This document shows, in pieces, positions 61,275 to 64,000 of a DNA stretch of 64,000 nucleotides. Position 1 is the first letter of the stretch, and every line of letters starts with the position of its first letter. The stretch is from Halichoerus grypus (Eukaryota > Chordata > Mammalia > Carnivora > Phocidae), in the NCBI RefSeq assembly GCF_964656455.1, contig NC_135714.1, forward strand, positions 125,358,131-125,422,130. The letters are read 5' to 3'. The position numbers and the translations under genes are program-made. A model generated the notes under the pieces. It had not been told where the DNA came from. It ran no database searches and was given only the letters and a program-made list of their open reading frames with translations.

Positions 61275-61560
61275 TTTGGTTGCAAGCAAAAGAAGCTGAT
61301 TCTGATTAACTTAAGCAAAGAGGAATTTACTTGGAGGCAAGAGAATTGCATCTGAGCACAGACATTTAACAAGGCAGTTCCCAGGGAAGGGAGCAGGAAT
61401 GACAAGATGTTGCCAGGACCTAATGGAGTTCCAGCCAATTTTCCTGTCCCTTTGCTCCTCATTTCAAAATTCAAATGTATGGGGAAGGGGAGATTCCAAT
61501 AGCTAAACTTGCCCCTGCCCCCTGTCTCAGGATGGGTGGGACTCCTGACAGCAGTTGAAC
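61275..61560. repeat. Ancient interspersed repeat, family not named
   Basis: 'ggttgcaagcaaaagaagct', 'acttaagcaaagaggaattt', 'tgacaagatgttgccaggac' and 'tcaaatgtatggggaagggg' follow the order of a common old repeat, similar in type to 7440-7960. Confidence 0.5.
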
Positions 61561-61839
61561 TAGACTGGGTAAAAGGTCACTTCTGACAAGAAAATTGACT
61601 GTTATTAGAAAGGCAAAATGCATTTCGGGTTGTCAAAGCTTGGCCAGTGTTCATCACAGCTTATATCCCATCTTTGTAAGTGAGAAGTTTCAGGCAATTC
61701 AAGTAAAGCACTTTATGTCTAAGATAACAGCATAAATTCATTTGCTTATGAAAGCACTCTTTTTTTTTTTTCTTCCTTCCCTCTGCCTATGTTGCACCCT
61801 CCATCCGCCGGTAGCAGGACTCATCTCTTGTCATTTTAG

Positions 61840-62460
61840 AAAAAATTATATATTACCTGATATGAAAAAGGAAACCAAAAAAAAATAGCTGGTGGTTTTA
61901 AAATATTTTTTCTTATTATAAAACTTACAGATGCCCATTAAAGAATATTTTGAAAGTGAAGAAAATAAAACAGTTAAAATCACTTGTAACCTCGCCACAT
62001 ACAGGTAGATTCCTATAAACATTTTGCTATATTTCCTTCCAGGTTTTAGGTTGTTATTATAGTTTTGTCTGTGCATCTGTATAGTAATATAAACATTCAT
62101 CTATGACTATATTGTTACATAATTTGGACCATGTAGTTTCTTCAGGGTTTTGGTGGGTTTTTTGCCTTTTTTTTTTTTTTTTAAGATTTATTTATTTATT
62201 TATTTGTCAGAGAGAGAGAGAGAGCACAAGTAGGGGTAGCAGCAGAGGCAGAGGGAGAAGCAGGCTCCCTGCTGAGCAAGGAGCCCGATGTGGGGCTCGA
62301 TCCCAGGACCCTGGGATCATGACCTGAGCCGAAGGCAGCCGCTTAACCGACTGAGCCACCCAGGCGCCCCTTGCCTCTTTTTTTTAAAACCTTGTTTCAA
62401 TAAACATTTTTAAGTCATTACATTTTATTCAAATTTATGGCTTTCCCCATCAATATGCAT
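61840..62460. repeat. Ancient repeat split by a SINEC, family not named
   Basis: 'cattttgctatatttccttc' and 'acttgtaacctcgccacata' on the left and 'tttcaataaacatttttaag' on the right of the SINEC fit an old repeat. Low confidence in the boundaries. Confidence 0.35.
62168..62370 (-). mobile_element. Carnivore SINE (SINEC), antisense, near consensus
   Basis: Tail side 'ttaagatttatttatttatt', GA body, 'gatcccaggaccctgggatc' and head side 'actgagccacccaggcgccc'. Short target duplication 'ttgcct' on both sides (62162-62167, 62371-62376). Confidence 0.96.
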
Positions 62461-62629
62461 ATATATTTTTGAAAAATTTGTATTTCTGGTGGCTTTTAAA
62501 GAACCATGTGGAATAACTGTCACTAAAAAAACTCTGAAGAGAAAAATCAACTCCATGACCTAATGTAACCCTGGAAGAGGGTGCCCGTGATGGGAAGCGG
62601 CTGGAAATCAGCCCCAGAGCTTGCTAGGA

Positions 62630-62727
62630 AGAGGCAAAGAGGGCACGGGCCAGCAGAAATCAAATGATTTAACAAGAGACGGAAAAATAAACAGTTCTTT
62701 GACCTGGCCCGTGCCCTCTTTGCCTCT
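62630..62727. repeat. Perfect 24-bp inverted repeat, 50-base loop
   Basis: Arms 62630-62653 and 62704-62727 are exact reverse complements (core 'gcaaagagggcacgggccag' / 'ctggcccgtgccctctttgc'). A second 10-bp perfect inverted pair, 'cagttctttg' (62692-62701) and 'caaagaactg' (62731-62740), overlaps the right arm. No transposon signature or A tail. Local inverted copying by template switching is the simplest reading; a hairpin RNA is possible if transcribed. Confidence 0.9.
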
Positions 62728-62740
62728 GACCAAAGAACTG

Positions 62741-63720
62741 CCCAGCCAGCCCCTCTGAGAAGAAAACACTATTAATAACAGAAGTCTAGGTTCTGGCATC
62801 AATTTAACTCGTATCTTAGTCCTCCCCCACCTTCTGGCCTCAATTTCCCACCCCACCCAGAACTGCTAGATCTTCTGGTGTCTCCATATCCTTTGCAGAC
62901 CCACTAAGAATCTAATTATAACTGTGGAAGTTCCGCAGGGGCCGCTGTGACACGCAGATGCTCAGAGGGGTCTCCTGAGGAGGGAACTTGGGGAGGGCAC
63001 TTTGAGGCACCGCCATCAGAATGAGCATAACTCTCCTCATGGCTCCCCAGTCAGGGCTCCGTCTCATCCAGAGACCAAGAACATGCGTGAAAACTGCAGA
63101 ACACCGGCATCTGGCTACTTTCTTTTTCTCTCTTTTCTTTCTTTCTTTCTTTCTTTTCTTTCTTTCACTACAGTGAAATGATGATAACAGGAATATTTTT
63201 TACTTTTCTGGAAATTACCGAACTCCTTTTGTTGGTTCACAAGGTAAACACTAAACCTAAAAATGAATCGGGCTCGATGCTGCAAATCAAGCAACTATTA
63301 TATGTAAGCAGATCCATCACCCACCAAAACAGCACTATGAATGTGTAATGTCTAGGTCCTGGGGCTAAACTCCTGGTTAATAGCATAGAAGGATCACAGA
63401 TTTATTCACACTACAATCATATGTAAAGAAATTACAGATTTCCACTTCCCCCTTTCACTTACTCTATAGACCTTTATCGGCTGGATAATGGAGGGCGGGG
63501 CTTAATCAACGTAATCTGGCACAATAATTAAAACTACCCCTTAAGTAAATGTTTCCTCTTCTTAGGCCAAGTTCAGCCTCTCAAATGTCACTCTAGATCA
63601 TCTCTGGTCTTATTAGCAAGGATGTGGCCTGCAAGACCATATGGTGACAGAGGGCCCAGGTGGTCCATGGACTGAGGTGGCATCCTCTGGATCTTCACGG
63701 GCCCGTTAGGTATAGTGACT
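62741..63720. other. Unassigned DNA with (TTTC)n tract
   Basis: No gene recognised. A CT-rich (TTTC)n tract occupies about 63118-63168. Otherwise unique-looking. Confidence 0.45.
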
Positions 63721-63863
63721 TTTTCAGGCTGGATGTAAACACGGGGGTGTGAGGAATTCATCTCTGGGCTTCTTGCGGCATCTGCTGTTGGAAAACTGTA
63801 GTATTTCCAGGCTCCACACTCGGGATTCTGTGGGGTTGCCTTCCGTCCTAGGCTTCAGCTTGC

Positions 63864-64000
63864 CTAGCACGCGTACCGCGGACCCACCGGAGCTCCCGCC
63901 CAGCACGCGTACCGCGGACCCCCCGGAGCCTCCGCCCAGCACGCGTACCGCGGACCCCCCGGAGCCTCCGCCCAGCACGCGTACCGCGGACCCACCGGAG
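63864..64000. repeat. CpG-dense 36-bp minisatellite, runs off window
   Basis: Unit 'agcacgcgtaccgcggaccc' plus 16 more bases, repeated with an exact 36-bp period from 63866, 63902, 63938 and 63974; the last copy is cut by the window edge. Copies differ at a few positions (ccacc/ccccc; agctccc/agcctcc). Six CpGs per unit, far above the rest of the window. Because 36 is divisible by three, both strands stay open: plus 12-residue unit STRTADPPEPPP, minus unit GGGSGGSAVRVL. Neither has an ATG start in the window. May be the margin of a CpG island. Confidence 0.93.

Noticed and set aside
63724..63978. 84-codon minus frame with Gly/Ser repeats as a gene
   Set aside because: Its apparent start codon is GTG, not ATG; the repetitive part is just the 36-bp minisatellite read in one frame.

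Overview
This 64 kb window looks like nuclear DNA of a carnivoran mammal, most likely a caniform of the arctoid group (bear, seal, mustelid or relative). The main evidence is 17 copies of the tRNA-Lys-derived carnivore SINE (SINEC). It has a 'cctgggtggctcag' head, a tRNA-like B-box region, a CT-rich body and an AAATAAATAAAATCTT(A)n tail. The copies lack both the dog SINEC_Cf head ('ggatccctgggtggcgcag') and the felid 'gctgacagctcagagcc' block, so a dog or cat source is unlikely. Two fragments end in the carnivore-type L1 3' UTR. The genus cannot be fixed from the sequence alone.

No convincing protein-coding gene, tRNA, rRNA or snRNA gene was found. Open frames are short, and most fall in repeats or low-complexity DNA. 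The window reads as intergenic or deep-intronic. The one coding-like candidate is a minus-strand 61-codon frame (27535-27720) with a polyadenylation signal and an A-rich tail behind it, probably the 3' end of a 5'-truncated retrocopy.

Layout: 1-8 kb holds old L2-like and other ancient repeats, with the first SINEC at 5.4 kb. 8-22 kb is mostly unique DNA with SINECs at 9.6, 10.7 and 16.3 kb, plus an L2/MIR block at 13.4-14 kb. 22.3-24 kb is an old antisense L1 ORF2 fragment. 24.5-31.5 kb has four more SINECs, the retrocopy candidate and a long L2 piece; one SINEC pair (30.9/31.4 kb) is tail-to-tail. 32.4-32.9 kb is a solo MaLR-type LTR with an exact 5-bp target duplication. 34-41 kb has L2, MER20-like, MIR and SINEC copies. 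41.9-46.5 kb is a three-level nest: an old L1 split by a younger carnivore L1, itself split by a SINEC. 46.5-56 kb is largely unique, with MIR/L2 remnants and two SINECs. 56-62.5 kb has a short carnivore L1 end, three SINECs, an MIR and a 21-base G run. The right end has a perfect 24-bp inverted repeat (62.6-62.7 kb) and a CpG-dense 36-bp minisatellite running off the edge.

The most unusual structures are the 24-bp inverted repeat, the edge minisatellite, three poly(A)- or poly(T)-only tracts between direct repeats (candidate 'tail-only' retrotransposition), the inverted SINEC pair and the candidate retrocopy. I see no sign of a new multi-gene system. Repeat family names come from remembered consensus phrases, not a database search, so fine subfamily calls are tentative.
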